Counted from the stretch's first letter, positions 9,883 through 18,742 are shown. The stretch is 64,000 bases of DNA from an uncultured Clostridia bacterium (GCA_932222125.1 CAKNZJ010000194.1:62001-126000); one strand, 5' to 3'. The notes: generated by a model from the sequence alone, not told the origin. Numbers and translations: made by a program.

Positions 9883-10626
9883 TCACTCCTGAGGGGGTAG
9901 CTTCTGATACACCTTGCCGTTCTCCGGCTCTATTCCCCGCAAGGCAAACAGCTCTTCTACCGTCACAAAATAAAAGCCCTGAGCCATCAGTTTGTCCACC
10001 ACCTCCAGAGCGGTTTCCACACTGGAAGGGTAAATATCATGGAGCAGGATGATATCTCCATCCCGGACGTTGTCCATCACATGCTTTACCTGGCGGGCAG
10101 TATCATGATCCTCCCAGTCCCTGGGATCCACCGACCACAGGATAATGGGAGAAGAGGCCCGGTTTTGGACCGTGGTATTCAGCATCCCGTAGGGTGGACG
10201 GAGCATAAAATCCTCCCGCCCCAACAAATCCTTCATCCTATCCTTCAGATTATCCACCTCTTCCACAAAATCTGCCCCATTTAACCCGGACAGTATTTTA
10301 TGGTGATTTGAGTGAATCCCCACCTGATGGCCCTCTACCTCCATCCGAACCAAAAGGTCCTCATTGTCCTCCATCTTCATCCCAATGATGAAAAAAGTGG
10401 CATGGATGCCCCGCTGGGCTAACCCATCCAGAAGCTGATCGGTAGTGCCCGCCCTCGGACCATCGTCAAAGGTCAAAGCCACAATGGGCCTATCCTTTAA
10501 ACTCACTGGCGCAGCAGCCTGCTTTGCCTGCTGGCCAGCAGTTTGCCAGGTTACAGGTTGGGCCAGCAGGGCCAGAGTCACCAACACCAGCATCCCTATG
10601 CGGATGGATCGCCACAGTCTGCCCAT
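9883..10626 (-). CDS. Secreted or membrane-anchored NodB-type polysaccharide deacetylase
   Basis: Carbohydrate esterase 4 family, probably removing N-acetyl groups from peptidoglycan or another glycan outside the cell. The 247-aa product has one N-terminal hydrophobic segment (about residues 11-27; signal or anchor), then motif 1 TFDDGPRAGTT, the metal His pair HSNHH, motif 3 RPPYGMLN, the Trp motif LWSVDPRDWE and the final LLHD. All catalytic residues are present. Start ATG at 10626 (MGRLWRSIRIG), preceded by GAGGTGAAGGGG; a longer frame to 10683 would put a Cys-rich stretch before the signal. Single-gene unit. Confidence 0.93.
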   Translation of the reverse strand: MGRLWRSIRIGMLVLVTLALLAQPVTWQTAGQQAKQAAAPVSLKDRPIVALTFDDGPRAGTTDQLLDGLAQRGIHATFFIIGMKMEDNEDLLVRMEVEGHQVGIHSNHHKILSGLNGADFVEEVDNLKDRMKDLLGREDFMLRPPYGMLNTTVQNRASSPIILWSVDPRDWEDHDTARQVKHVMDNVRDGDIILLHDIYPSSVETALEVVDKLMAQGFYFVTVEELFALRGIEPENGKVYQKLPPQE

Positions 10627-10782
10627 ATCCCCTTCACCTCTTTCTTCCACCTGTCCGCACCCGCACCTTGGACAGATCATCACATTCTATTCAAAACTGC
10701 TGACAGTTTTCCCTCACCCATACATTTTATGTGCCCTTATGGCAACGTCCAGAATTTTTCCAACAACTCAGGAAAAAGGGGA

Positions 10783-10811
10783 TTGCCATTCCATTCAATC
10801 GAGTATATAAT
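10783..10811 (+). promoter_or_regulatory. Sigma-A promoter for the Lrp-aminotransferase operon
   Basis: TTGCCA (10783-10788), 17-bp spacer, perfect TATAAT (10806-10811), 57 bases before the Lrp start. As Lrp-family genes are often autoregulated, the surrounding AT-rich bases may hold the operator, but no clear palindrome was identified. Confidence 0.8.
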
Positions 10812-10868
10812 GAAAAAATCACTTCTATTTTTATGGCTGACTCCATGTAAAAACAAGAGGAACTTGAT

Positions 10869-11348
10869 ATGAAACAGTTATTACAACTTTTGGAACATGA
10901 CGCCACCCTCACCCACACCCAACTCGCCGCCCTCACCGGCAAAAGCGAGGAGGAAGTGGCCCAGGCCATCGCGCAATATGAAAAAGACCGGGTAATCCTG
11001 GGCTACAAGACCATTGTGGACTGGGATCAAACAGATCGGGAGGCTGTCACCGCTCTCATCGAGGTGAATGTCACCCCCCAGCGAGGAGAAGGCTTTGACC
11101 GGGTGGCCCAGCGCATTTACCAGTATGACGAGGTAGAATCGGTCTATCTGATGAGCGGCTCATTTGATCTCACCGTTATCATCTCCGGGCGCACCTTAAA
11201 AGAAGTGGCCCTGTTTGTAGGGGAGAAACTGGCTCCCCTGGAGGATGTTACCGGTACCGCCACTCACTTTATTTTGCGCAAATATAAAGAAAAACATTTG
11301 ATCTTCCCGGTGCAAGAGACTCAAGAGGAAAGGTTTGTGCTGGAATGA
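10869..11348 (+). CDS. Lrp/AsnC-family transcriptional regulator
   Basis: 159 aa: N-terminal winged helix (MKQLLQLLEHDATLTHTQLA, recognition helix near SEEEVAQAIAQYEKD) and a C-terminal RAM/ACT-like ligand domain with VESVYLMSGSFDLTVIISG, the usual GxxD effector-site pattern. It probably senses an amino acid and controls the downstream aminotransferase, whose ATG overlaps this stop as ATGA (11345-11348), implying translational coupling. RBS AGAGGA lies seven bases before the ATG. Family is clear; the ligand is not. Confidence 0.9.
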   Translation: MKQLLQLLEHDATLTHTQLAALTGKSEEEVAQAIAQYEKDRVILGYKTIVDWDQTDREAVTALIEVNVTPQRGEGFDRVAQRIYQYDEVESVYLMSGSFDLTVIISGRTLKEVALFVGEKLAPLEDVTGTATHFILRKYKEKHLIFPVQETQEERFVLE

Positions 11349-12508
11349 ATTATGATCATATCCTGTGCCACAGGGTGCAATCCATTCCCCCCTCCGGCAT
11401 CCGAAAATACTTTGATCTGCTCCACGGGCTAGAGGGCGGCATCTCCCTGGGTGTGGGAGAGCCGGACTTCCCCACCCCCTGGCACATCCGGGACGCAGGC
11501 ATCTACTCCCTAGAAAAGGGCTTCACCAAGTATACCCCAAACGCTGGACTGTCCGATCTGCGCCGGGCCATCTCACAGTACATGAAACGTCGGTTCGGTC
11601 TGGAGTACTCCCCCGCAGGTCAGGTCTTGGTCACCGTGGGGGGCAGCGAGGGTTTGGACTTGGCCTTCCGTTGCCTGTTGGAGCCGGGAGATGAGGTGAT
11701 CATCCCCACTCCTTCCTTTGTGTGCTACTCTCCCCTGGTCTCAATGTACCACGGGGTTCCCATTCAGGTGGAAACACATGCGGAACATGAGTTTCGCCTC
11801 ACCCCCGGTGAGCTGCGCGCCGCCATCACCCCCCGCACCAAAGCGGTTGTCCTCCCCTTCCCCAACAACCCTACCGGCGGCATCATGGCCCAGGCCGATC
11901 TGGAGGCGTTGGCTCAAGTACTCCGGGGCACGGATATCGTGGTTATCTCTGATGAGATATATGGGGAACTGACCTATGGACAGCCCCATGTATCCATGGC
12001 TAACCTTCCCGATATGTATGAACGGACTGTCGTGATCAACGGATTTTCTAAAGCCTATTCCATGACTGGCTGGCGGCTTGGTTACGTCTGCGGCCCCCAT
12101 GAATTGGTGGCCCCCATGATTAAGCTTCATCAGTATGCTATCATGTCCGCCCCCACCACCAGCCAGTACGCCGCCATTGAGGCGCTGGATAACGGCGACC
12201 GGGACATTGAGGCCATGAAGCAGGAGTATAATGGCCGCCGCCGCTTTCTGGTGGACGGATTTCGCAAGCTGGGGTTGGATTGCTTTGAGCCAAGAGGTGC
12301 ATTCTATACCTTCCCCTGCATCAAGTCCACCGGTCTCACTTCCGAGGAGTTCTGCGACCGCTTCCTAGCCCAAGAACGGGTGGCCGTCATCCCCGGCTCC
12401 GCCTTTGGCCCCGGGGGCGAGGGCTATGTCCGGGCGTGTTATGCTGCCTCCATGAAAGATCTTGCGGAGGCTCTCACCCGCTTAGAGCGATTTCTATCCA
12501 CCCTTTGA
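11345..12508 (+). CDS. PLP-dependent class I/II aminotransferase
   Basis: 387-aa fold-type I aminotransferase. Visible: GVGEPDFPTP near the N-terminus, PLP contacts in VTVGGSEGLDLAF, FPNNPTGG, SDEIYGELTY, and the Schiff-base Lys in NGFSKAYSMTGWRLGY. The C-terminal Arg that binds substrate carboxylate is in GYVRACYA. This subgroup (AspC/AlaT/PatA-like) covers several substrates, so specificity is left open. Translationally coupled to the Lrp regulator, and followed after 26 bases by thrH, suggesting a role in serine, homoserine or alanine metabolism. Confidence 0.92.
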   Translation: MNYDHILCHRVQSIPPSGIRKYFDLLHGLEGGISLGVGEPDFPTPWHIRDAGIYSLEKGFTKYTPNAGLSDLRRAISQYMKRRFGLEYSPAGQVLVTVGGSEGLDLAFRCLLEPGDEVIIPTPSFVCYSPLVSMYHGVPIQVETHAEHEFRLTPGELRAAITPRTKAVVLPFPNNPTGGIMAQADLEALAQVLRGTDIVVISDEIYGELTYGQPHVSMANLPDMYERTVVINGFSKAYSMTGWRLGYVCGPHELVAPMIKLHQYAIMSAPTTSQYAAIEALDNGDRDIEAMKQEYNGRRRFLVDGFRKLGLDCFEPRGAFYTFPCIKSTGLTSEEFCDRFLAQERVAVIPGSAFGPGGEGYVRACYAASMKDLAEALTRLERFLSTL

Positions 12509-12534
12509 CCTTGACAAAAGAGAGGAAGGTTGTT

Positions 12535-13134
12535 GTGAACATCGTATGCCTTGATATGGAGGGTGTCCTGGTCCCTGAAATCTGGATTGCCTTTGCTGAT
12601 GCCAGCAATATTCCCGCCCTACGCCGCACCACCCGGGAGGAACCGGATTACGGCAAACTTATGGATTACCGCCTGTCCATCCTGAGAGAGCACCATCTGG
12701 GCCTGAAAGAGATTCAGTCCACCATTGCCACAATCGACCCTCTGCCCGGCGCCAAGGAATTTTTGGACGAGCTGCGGGCCACTACCCAGGTTATCATCCT
12801 GAGCGACACCTTTGAACAATTCGCAAAACCGCTGATGAGCAAATTGAACTGGCCCACCATTTTCTGCAACACCTTAGATGTGGCACCCAACGGTGAGATC
12901 ATGGGATACCAGATGCGTTGTGAGAAGTCCAAGCTCACCACTGTGAAGGCCCTCCAATCCATGGGCTACGACACTATTGCCGCCGGGGACAGCTACAACG
13001 ATCTGGCCATGATCCAGGCCAGCAAAGCCGGCTTCCTGTTCAAGAGCACCGATCAGATCAAGGCTGACCATCCCGAGCTGCCCGCCTTTGAGGAATTTAA
13101 TCAGCTACTGGCCGCCATCAAAGCTGCCCTGTAG
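12535..13134 (+). CDS. thrH: ThrH-like phosphoserine phosphatase / homoserine phosphotransferase
   Basis: HAD-superfamily enzyme of 199 aa. It begins VNIVCLDMEGVLVPEIWIA, the diagnostic ThrH start in which the second motif-I Asp is replaced by Glu. Motif II is ILSDTFEQF, and motif III-IV is AAGDSYNDLAMI. ThrH from Pseudomonas dephosphorylates phosphoserine and can pass the phosphate to homoserine. I use a GTG at 12535, five bases after AGGAAGG; a frame to 12436 lies inside the aminotransferase. With the neighbouring aminotransferase and DUF1015 gene it looks like a serine-biosynthesis set, though serA is not in the window. Confidence 0.9.
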   Translation: MNIVCLDMEGVLVPEIWIAFADASNIPALRRTTREEPDYGKLMDYRLSILREHHLGLKEIQSTIATIDPLPGAKEFLDELRATTQVIILSDTFEQFAKPLMSKLNWPTIFCNTLDVAPNGEIMGYQMRCEKSKLTTVKALQSMGYDTIAAGDSYNDLAMIQASKAGFLFKSTDQIKADHPELPAFEEFNQLLAAIKAAL

Positions 13135-13156
13135 CATTTGGAAAGGAGCGTTCTCC

Positions 13157-14440
13157 ATGGAGAACACCTTTGATAAACTGCCCTTTCAACCCGCGGACAT
13201 CCTGATGCCAACGGGGTGTGACATGACCTTGTGGAGTGTGGTAGCCTGCGACCAATACACCTCTCAACCCGAGTATTGGCAGCGAGTGGAAGAGCGTGTA
13301 GGCCGGGCCCCCTCCTCCCTGCGCCTCATTTTGCCTGAAAGCAGTCTGGAAGGCCCCCATGTGGAAACGGATATCATGGACATTAATAACACCATGGCCC
13401 ACTATCTCCGGGAGGGACAGTTTGAAACCCTGTCCCAAGCCATGATCTATGTGGAGCGAACCTTGGACTGCGGCAAGGTTCGCCGGGGGCTGATTGGTAT
13501 GGTCGATCTGGATTGCTATGACTATGAGTCCGGCTCCGGCGCCCCAGTCCGGGCCACCGAGGGGGTGGTGCTCTCCCGCATCCCGCCACGGGTCTCGGTG
13601 CGAAAAAATGCCCCCATCGAGTTGCCCCATGCCATGCTGCTCGCCGATGATCCAGAGCGTACTGTCATCGAGCCGCTGTCCGCCCAAAAAAATTCCATGG
13701 AACTGGTCTATGACTTCGATCTGATGGAGCGCGGCGGACACATCGCCGGGTGGAAGCTGGGGCCTGCCCAACTCAGACAAGTGGCCGCCGCCCTCACCGC
13801 CCTGGCCGACCCTGCTGCCTTTGCAGAACGATACCATGCGCAGGGCGCCCCTGTTATGCTGTTTGCCGTCGGGGATGGAAACCACTCATTGGCCACCGCT
13901 AAAGAGTGTTATGAACGGCAAAAGCGGCTGGTCTCCCCCCAGCAGTGGTCCTCATTACCCGCCCGCTTCGCCCTGTGCGAGCTGGTCAACCTCCACGATG
14001 ATTCCCTAGAGTTTGAACCCATCCACCGGGTGGTGTTCCAAACTGAGCCCGATAAGCTGTTGGAAGGGTTGGTGGCCTACTATCCCGGGGCGCGCCGGGG
14101 GGACTTCCCTGATGGTCATTCCCTGCGCTATGTGTGTGCGGAGGCGGAGGGCGTGATTACTGTGCCTAAAACAGCGGCCCAGCTTCCCATTGGAGCTCTG
14201 CAACAGTTTTTGGACGACTATCTGACAAATCACCCTGGGCGCACCGACTATATTCACGGGGATGATGTGACCCGGGAGTTTGCCGCCAAATCCGGCAACA
14301 TTGCCTTCCTGCTCCCCCCCATGGCAAAGGAGGAGTTGTTCCCCGCTGTCGTTCACGACGGCGTACTCCCCCGTAAAACCTTTTCCATGGGCGAGGCCCA
14401 TGACAAGCGCTTCTATCTGGAGGCACGCAAAATCCGATGA
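13157..14440 (+). CDS. DUF1015 family protein
   Basis: 427 aa, cytoplasmic. Family features: PADILMPTGCDMTLWSVVAC near the N-terminus, GDGNHSLATAK in the middle and TDYIHGDD near the C-terminus. Function is not established; in many Clostridia the gene sits beside serA/serC, and here it follows thrH by 22 bases, which again points to serine metabolism by association only. Start ATG at 13157 (MENTFDKLPFQ) with GAAAGGAG upstream; the frame extends to 13088 inside thrH. Last gene before a long palindrome that probably ends the operon. Confidence 0.9.
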   Translation: MENTFDKLPFQPADILMPTGCDMTLWSVVACDQYTSQPEYWQRVEERVGRAPSSLRLILPESSLEGPHVETDIMDINNTMAHYLREGQFETLSQAMIYVERTLDCGKVRRGLIGMVDLDCYDYESGSGAPVRATEGVVLSRIPPRVSVRKNAPIELPHAMLLADDPERTVIEPLSAQKNSMELVYDFDLMERGGHIAGWKLGPAQLRQVAAALTALADPAAFAERYHAQGAPVMLFAVGDGNHSLATAKECYERQKRLVSPQQWSSLPARFALCELVNLHDDSLEFEPIHRVVFQTEPDKLLEGLVAYYPGARRGDFPDGHSLRYVCAEAEGVITVPKTAAQLPIGALQQFLDDYLTNHPGRTDYIHGDDVTREFAAKSGNIAFLLPPMAKEELFPAVVHDGVLPRKTFSMGEAHDKRFYLEARKIR

Positions 14441-14488
14441 TAGACCAAACAATCCCACCGGATCGATCCGGTGGGATTGTTTGGTCTA
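14441..14488. terminator. Perfect 48-nt palindrome, probable terminator shared by convergent genes
   Basis: Bases 14441-14464 are the exact reverse complement of 14465-14488, with no spacer. It lies directly after the DUF1015 stop and 17 bases before the end of the convergent small membrane gene. There is only a short T-rich tail, so it is not a textbook rho-independent site. It may act as a terminator, an mRNA 3'-end stabiliser or a cruciform. Confidence 0.65.
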
Positions 14489-14505
14489 TATCACAGTGCA
14501 ACTCG

Positions 14506-14700
14506 TCACAGCTCACAGTCGTCAAAATCCTCGTATTCGGAGGAATCCACAAAGCAGTTCGCCCTGCGCTCCTCCACCTTGTCGGCAATCGCATAGAACA
14601 GATCTAAAATCTTATCCCAAAACGTGACAACGGCACATACCGCGGCTGCCACCATCATGGTCACAGCCAGGATTTTCATGATACAGCGGGTTACTTTCAT
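14506..14700 (-). CDS. Small single-span membrane protein, conserved in Clostridia
   Basis: 64 aa. One hydrophobic segment (about residues 8-26: MKILAVTMMVAAAVCAVVTF) is followed by WDKILDLFYAIADKVEERR and an acidic, Cys-containing tail (SSEYEDFDDCEL). I recognise the pattern from Oscillospiraceae genomes but know no function. AGGAGG lies eight bases before the ATG at 14700, and a good promoter is at 14827-14855, so it is very likely expressed as a single gene. Confidence 0.75.
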   Translation of the reverse strand: MKVTRCIMKILAVTMMVAAAVCAVVTFWDKILDLFYAIADKVEERRANCFVDSSEYEDFDDCEL

Positions 14701-14826
14701 GTTCAGCCCCTCCTTTTATCCCTTATCGTTTCTGCAACCCAAGAAGAAGCCGTTCAAATTTAACCGCCGCCATGAAAAACGCGCCGGAAAATCTCAAGGC
14801 AGGCTTCTCCCTTTATCTATATTTGT

Positions 14827-14855
14827 AGTTTACACGATTTCAAAGAAAAATACAA
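14827..14855 (-). promoter_or_regulatory. Sigma-A promoter for the small membrane protein
   Basis: On the minus strand TTGTAT (14850-14855), 17-bp spacer, TAAACT (14827-14832). The 5' UTR would be about 120 bases. Confidence 0.6.
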
Positions 14856-14925
14856 TGGCGTTTTAGAAAAAATTCCTATCCCCAGTACCTTTTTCCTCTC
14901 CATCCAGTCGGTGGAGAAAACCCAC

Positions 14926-14954
14926 TTGTATTTTCCTTGAAAATAGAATACAAT
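14926..14954 (+). promoter_or_regulatory. Sigma-A promoter for the Asp23-FakA-like pair
   Basis: TTGTAT (14926-14931), 17-bp spacer, TACAAT (14949-14954), 64 bases before the Asp23 start, in an AT-rich stretch. Confidence 0.65.
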
Positions 14955-15018
14955 ATATTAATCAGTTGTCAACTTTTATTTGCAAAAGCTGTACCCGTCA
15001 CAAGAAAGGGAGGATTCC

Positions 15019-15369
15019 ATGAAGATACAAACCGATAAGGGCCGTATCCAACTGGGCAGCGGTGTCTTTACCAACATCACAGGCGCCGTGGCCACCAGCT
15101 GCTATGGCGTGAAAGGCATGGCCTTTCGCTCCAAAGCTGATGGGCTGGTCCATCTCCTTCGCCGGGAGTCCATGTCCAAAGGTGTAAAGATCATCTACCA
15201 CGATGATCAATCCATCTCCGTCGACCTGCATATCATTGTGGATAACGGTGTCAATCTGGTGGCTGTGGGCCGCTCTATCCAAAGTGAAGTCAAATATAAT
15301 GTCCACCGGCTGACCGAGGTGGAGGTGCGCAGCGTCCACGTCTGCGTCGATTCTATGATGATCGGGTAA
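15019..15369 (+). CDS. Asp23/Gls24 family envelope stress response protein (YloU type)
   Basis: 116-aa soluble protein of the alkaline-shock family (DUF322): QLGSGVFTNITGAVATSCYGVKGM, then VDLHIIVDNGVNLVAVGRSIQ and a helical end. Family members associate with the membrane and envelope stress. Start ATG at 15019 with GGGAGGA upstream; the frame opens at 14980 without an RBS. Followed 34 bases later by the DAK2/DegV kinase, the conserved Firmicute order yloU-yloV (fakA). Confidence 0.92.
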   Translation: MKIQTDKGRIQLGSGVFTNITGAVATSCYGVKGMAFRSKADGLVHLLRRESMSKGVKIIYHDDQSISVDLHIIVDNGVNLVAVGRSIQSEVKYNVHRLTEVEVRSVHVCVDSMMIG

Positions 15370-15403
15370 AGCGCCTGAACGGACAGAAAGGAACTTTTCA
15401 GAT

Positions 15404-17080
15404 ATGATCGATATCATTGACGGCGCGCTGTTCCAGCGCATGGTGATCCACGCCTCCGCCTCCATCAGCGCCCAAAAACAAAGCATCAACGAACTGAATG
15501 TCTTCCCCGTCCCTGACGGCGACACCGGCACCAATATGTCCCTCACCATTGCTACCGCCGCCCTGGAGGCCAAGAAAAAGCCCTCCCGCTCCATCGGTCA
15601 GGCAGCAGCTACCAACGCCTCCGCCCTGCTTCGGGGTGCCCGGGGCAATTCCGGCGTCATTCTGTCCCTGCTATTCCGGGGGGTATCCAAGGCATTGAAG
15701 GAAAAGGATGAGGCTGATGGCCTGACATTTGCCGCCGCCTTGAACGAGGGGGTGTCCGCCGCTTACAAAGCGGTGATGAAGCCTGCGGAGGGCACCATTC
15801 TCACCGTGTCCCGCCTAGCCTCTGCCAAAGCTGCCGAGGTGGCCAGAGAGCACAACTCCGTGGATACCGTACTGGAGGCCGCTATCGCCGAGGGACAGAT
15901 CGCCCTGGCCGACACTGTCCATCAAAACCCTGTTCTGAAAAAAGCAGGCGTAGTGGACGCTGGAGGCAAGGGCTTCCTGCTGATTCTCCAAGGTATGTTG
16001 GATGAGCTGCGGGGCATTCCTGCTCCCGACATCTCAAACGACGGCCCAGATGTTGTGCAAGACAAGGCTGACTTTGCGGCTATGGATGAAGAGATCACTT
16101 TCGCCTTCGACACTGTGTTCATTGTACGGAAAACGTCGGACCAGTCCTTAGAACCCTATCGGGACTATCTAAATCGTATCGGGGACAGTCTGGTCATCGG
16201 CGAGGATGACGACTCCTTCAAGGTCCATGTCCACACCAACACCCCCGGCGACGCCCTCAATGAGGCCCAGAAATACGGCATCTTGGAGCTTGCCAAAATT
16301 GAAAATATGCGCACCCAGGCAGAGGACTTGGCCGCCGGACGCAAGGCTCAGAGCACCGATGATCTGGATATAGTGGAGGCCGAATTGGAAACTGGAAGCT
16401 GCCAATCCGCCCCAGCCGACAAAAAATACGGTATTGTAGCGGTATCTGTAGGAGCCGGCCTGGACTCAGTATTCCGGGATCTGGGCGTGGACGGCCTCAT
16501 CTCCGGTGGGCAGACCATGAATCCCTCCACCGAAGACATCCTCCGGGTCATCCGATCTACACCGGCAGAATTGGTATTCGTCTTGCCCAACAATAAAAAC
16601 ATTATTATGGCCGCCGAACAGTGTGTGGGCCTGGTTGAGGACAGGGAGGTGGTTGTGCTCCCCACCCGCACTGTTCCCCAAGGCATTGCGGCCACGCTAG
16701 CAATGGACCCTGACGCCCGGTTGGCCGACAACCTGGCCGCCATGCAAAAGGCCATGTCTAACGTGCGCACCTCTGAAATCACCTATGCCGCACGGGATTC
16801 CGACTTTGACGGCTTCCAAATCCATGAGGGCGACTATATGGCCCTAGCGGATGGCCAGCTTTTTGGCACCGACCAGACTATCACCACCCTGCTGGAACGG
16901 TTGGCTCAAGCAGATAGCCAACAGCAGGCCGAATTTATCAATATCTTTTATGGAAAAGATGTCACCCCAGAGGCTGCCCAGGAGGCCCTTGATATTTTCC
17001 AGCGGCTATGTCCCAACGCCGAGGTCACCTTGCTATCCGGCGGACAGCCCGTCTACTACTATATGATCTCAGCTGAATAA
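15404..17080 (+). CDS. FakA-like DAK2 domain kinase (YloV family)
   Basis: 558 aa. The N-terminal DAK2/DhaL nucleotide domain has NVFPVPDGDTGTNMSLT (Asp residues that hold Mg-ATP) and GARGNSGVI; the linker and C-terminal part form the FakB-binding region (GIVAVSVGAGLDSVFRDLG, GGQTMNPSTEDIL). The family phosphorylates exogenous fatty acids bound to FakB (DegV) proteins for phospholipid synthesis; no fakB is in this window. AAAGGA sits eleven bases before the ATG at 15404. Length matches B. subtilis YloV. A terminator follows directly. Confidence 0.92.
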   Translation: MIDIIDGALFQRMVIHASASISAQKQSINELNVFPVPDGDTGTNMSLTIATAALEAKKKPSRSIGQAAATNASALLRGARGNSGVILSLLFRGVSKALKEKDEADGLTFAAALNEGVSAAYKAVMKPAEGTILTVSRLASAKAAEVAREHNSVDTVLEAAIAEGQIALADTVHQNPVLKKAGVVDAGGKGFLLILQGMLDELRGIPAPDISNDGPDVVQDKADFAAMDEEITFAFDTVFIVRKTSDQSLEPYRDYLNRIGDSLVIGEDDDSFKVHVHTNTPGDALNEAQKYGILELAKIENMRTQAEDLAAGRKAQSTDDLDIVEAELETGSCQSAPADKKYGIVAVSVGAGLDSVFRDLGVDGLISGGQTMNPSTEDILRVIRSTPAELVFVLPNNKNIIMAAEQCVGLVEDREVVVLPTRTVPQGIAATLAMDPDARLADNLAAMQKAMSNVRTSEITYAARDSDFDGFQIHEGDYMALADGQLFGTDQTITTLLERLAQADSQQQAEFINIFYGKDVTPEAAQEALDIFQRLCPNAEVTLLSGGQPVYYYMISAE

Positions 17081-17092
17081 AACAAGAACCAA

Positions 17093-17134
17093 AGCATCCT
17101 CACCAGCCCAGCTGGTGAGGATGCTATTTATTTT
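17093..17134 (+). terminator. Intrinsic terminator after the FakA-like gene
   Basis: Perfect 15-bp stem (17093-17107 with 17111-17125), 3-nt loop, then ATTTATTTT. Confidence 0.85.
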
Positions 17135-17216
17135 CCCCTTTGCGCTCTAAAAACCGCACCTTCCCGCCCAAAGCGGCATAGGCTGAACTGAAACCCAACT
17201 TGGAGGAGGCTTTTCC

Positions 17217-18290
17217 ATGTCCAATGTACAATACTTCTTGGGCGCCAACTCGCCCTCGGGGTTTTATTCTCTTTACCATCAGTTGTCGGAGCCCACTCAA
17301 TTCCGCTCTGTCTACCTCATCAAGGGTGGTCCGGGCTCCGGTAAGTCCACCCTCATGCGCCGGGTGGAGCGCCATGCCCAGGCAATGGGCCTGCAAACGG
17401 AGCAAATCCTGTGTTCCGGGGATCCAGACTCTCTGGACGGAGTTATCCTGCCCCAGCTGAACGTTGCCCTAGTGGATGCCACTGCCCCCCATGTGGTGGA
17501 GCCAGTCTGCCCCGGTGTGGTGGAACGGTACATTGATCTCAGCGGCTTTTACGACCGAGCTGGTCTCCAGCCCCTGAAGGAAGACATTCTTGCAGCTACA
17601 TCAGAATACCAGGGTCACTATAAGCGGGTATACCGCTGCCTTGGAGCGGCAGGAGAACTTCGGCAAAATATCACAGAGCTACTGGATACCGAAGCGGTTC
17701 AGCAAAAGCTGGCCAAGCGGGCGGCCGGCATTATCGGACGGGAGTTGAAAAAGGCCAGTGACGGCACCAGTTGGGCTAGCCAGCGGTTTCTATCTGCCGT
17801 CACCCACAAGGGTTTAATTACTCTGTGGGATACCGTATCCACACAAGCCAACCGGGTGTATGAGCTAGTGGACAGCTATGGCCTGAGTCATCACCTGCTG
17901 GCCCCCATCCTCACTGCTGCCCTAGCTGGTGGGCACGACTCCGTTGCCTGTCCCGATCCCATGGCCCCTAACCGGCTGGCCCATCTGATCTTCCCCAGCC
18001 TGTCCCTGGCCTTCGTCACCTCCACCCCAGAGGCTCCATGGCCCTACCACTCCTTCCGCCGCCTGCGGATAGACTCCATGACGGACAGTGAGCTGTGCCG
18101 CATCCATCGCCCTCGGATTCGCTTTACCAAGCGGGTGGCCTCCGCACTGATGGAAGATGGGGTGTCGGGATTGACCCAGGCCAAAACAGCCCACGACCGG
18201 TTAGAGCGGCTTTACAACCCCTATGTAGACTTTGACAGGGTTGCCCAGATTGCCGACAGTCTGGCCGATGAGATCTTGGCCTCTGATTGA
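17217..18290 (+). CDS. P-loop ATPase of the PRK06851 family, function unknown
   Basis: 357 aa. Begins MSNVQYFLGANSPSGFYSLY, then a Walker A in LIKGGPGSGKSTLMRR (about residues 34-50). The segments CSGDPDSLDGVILPQL and VALVDATAPHVVEP are typical of a clostridial family with two degenerate NTPase halves. The second half here keeps no clear P-loop. I know no biochemical role; homologues are widespread in spore-formers. RBS GGAGGAGG lies seven bases before the ATG. It converges on the next gene with only one base between stops. Confidence 0.85.
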   Translation: MSNVQYFLGANSPSGFYSLYHQLSEPTQFRSVYLIKGGPGSGKSTLMRRVERHAQAMGLQTEQILCSGDPDSLDGVILPQLNVALVDATAPHVVEPVCPGVVERYIDLSGFYDRAGLQPLKEDILAATSEYQGHYKRVYRCLGAAGELRQNITELLDTEAVQQKLAKRAAGIIGRELKKASDGTSWASQRFLSAVTHKGLITLWDTVSTQANRVYELVDSYGLSHHLLAPILTAALAGGHDSVACPDPMAPNRLAHLIFPSLSLAFVTSTPEAPWPYHSFRRLRIDSMTDSELCRIHRPRIRFTKRVASALMEDGVSGLTQAKTAHDRLERLYNPYVDFDRVAQIADSLADEILASD

Positions 18291-18291
18291 G

Positions 18292-18561
18292 CTATAGCCA
18301 GTCCTGCACCACATCGCTAACCGTGATCGGAGTCACTCCATTGCGCAGCAGCAGTTCACTGAGCTCATCAATGCGAGCGACGCTGCAGGTGAGGTTGGGG
18401 ATAGAAATCGCCTCCCCTCCCTTCTCAGCCACCTTTATGCCATAGCTCTCACAGGCAAAGGGCCCCACATCCATCTCATCAATGAGGATGGAATACTCAT
18501 AGCGGCGCTGTTTCCCAGCCTGATCTGTCAATTCCAATGTTTTCAAAAAAAGTTCGCGCAT
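18292..18561 (-). CDS. Small conserved clostridial protein (DUF6514-like)
   Basis: 89 aa, soluble, no catalytic motif seen. MRELFLKTLELTDQAGKQ is followed by RRYEYSILIDEMDV and CESYGIKVAEKGGE, and it ends in VTPITVSDVVQDWL. The pattern of an N-terminal beta hairpin and the CESYGIKV core resembles DUF6514, but I cannot verify that here. Start ATG at 18561 with AAGGAAGGA seven bases upstream; nine extra codons to 18588 overlap the promoter. Monocistronic. Confidence 0.7.
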   Translation of the reverse strand: MRELFLKTLELTDQAGKQRRYEYSILIDEMDVGPFACESYGIKVAEKGGEAISIPNLTCSVARIDELSELLLRNGVTPITVSDVVQDWL

Positions 18562-18587
18562 TTTATTATCCTTCCTTTCTCGACCCA

Positions 18588-18616
18588 ATTATCCACAGAA
18601 AAAGTATGAGAATCAA
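18588..18616 (-). promoter_or_regulatory. Sigma-A promoter for the small conserved protein
   Basis: On the minus strand TTGATT (18611-18616), 17-bp spacer, GATAAT (18588-18593). Confidence 0.6.
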
Positions 18617-18742
18617 GAAAAATAAATCGCAGAATTTTACAAATTTCTACAAAAACACAAGATATTGCCAATCCCTCTGTGCCTGCTGCACTAGACATGG
18701 AGCGGCAACATAATTTACCTTCAAATTTTGTGCAATTTTTCC

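Larger units (their letters stand above)
14701..15018. other. 318-base divergent intergenic region
   Basis: Holds the minus-strand promoter of the small membrane protein and the plus-strand promoter of the Asp23 gene, about 100 bases apart. I see no further gene or repeat. Confidence 0.7.
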
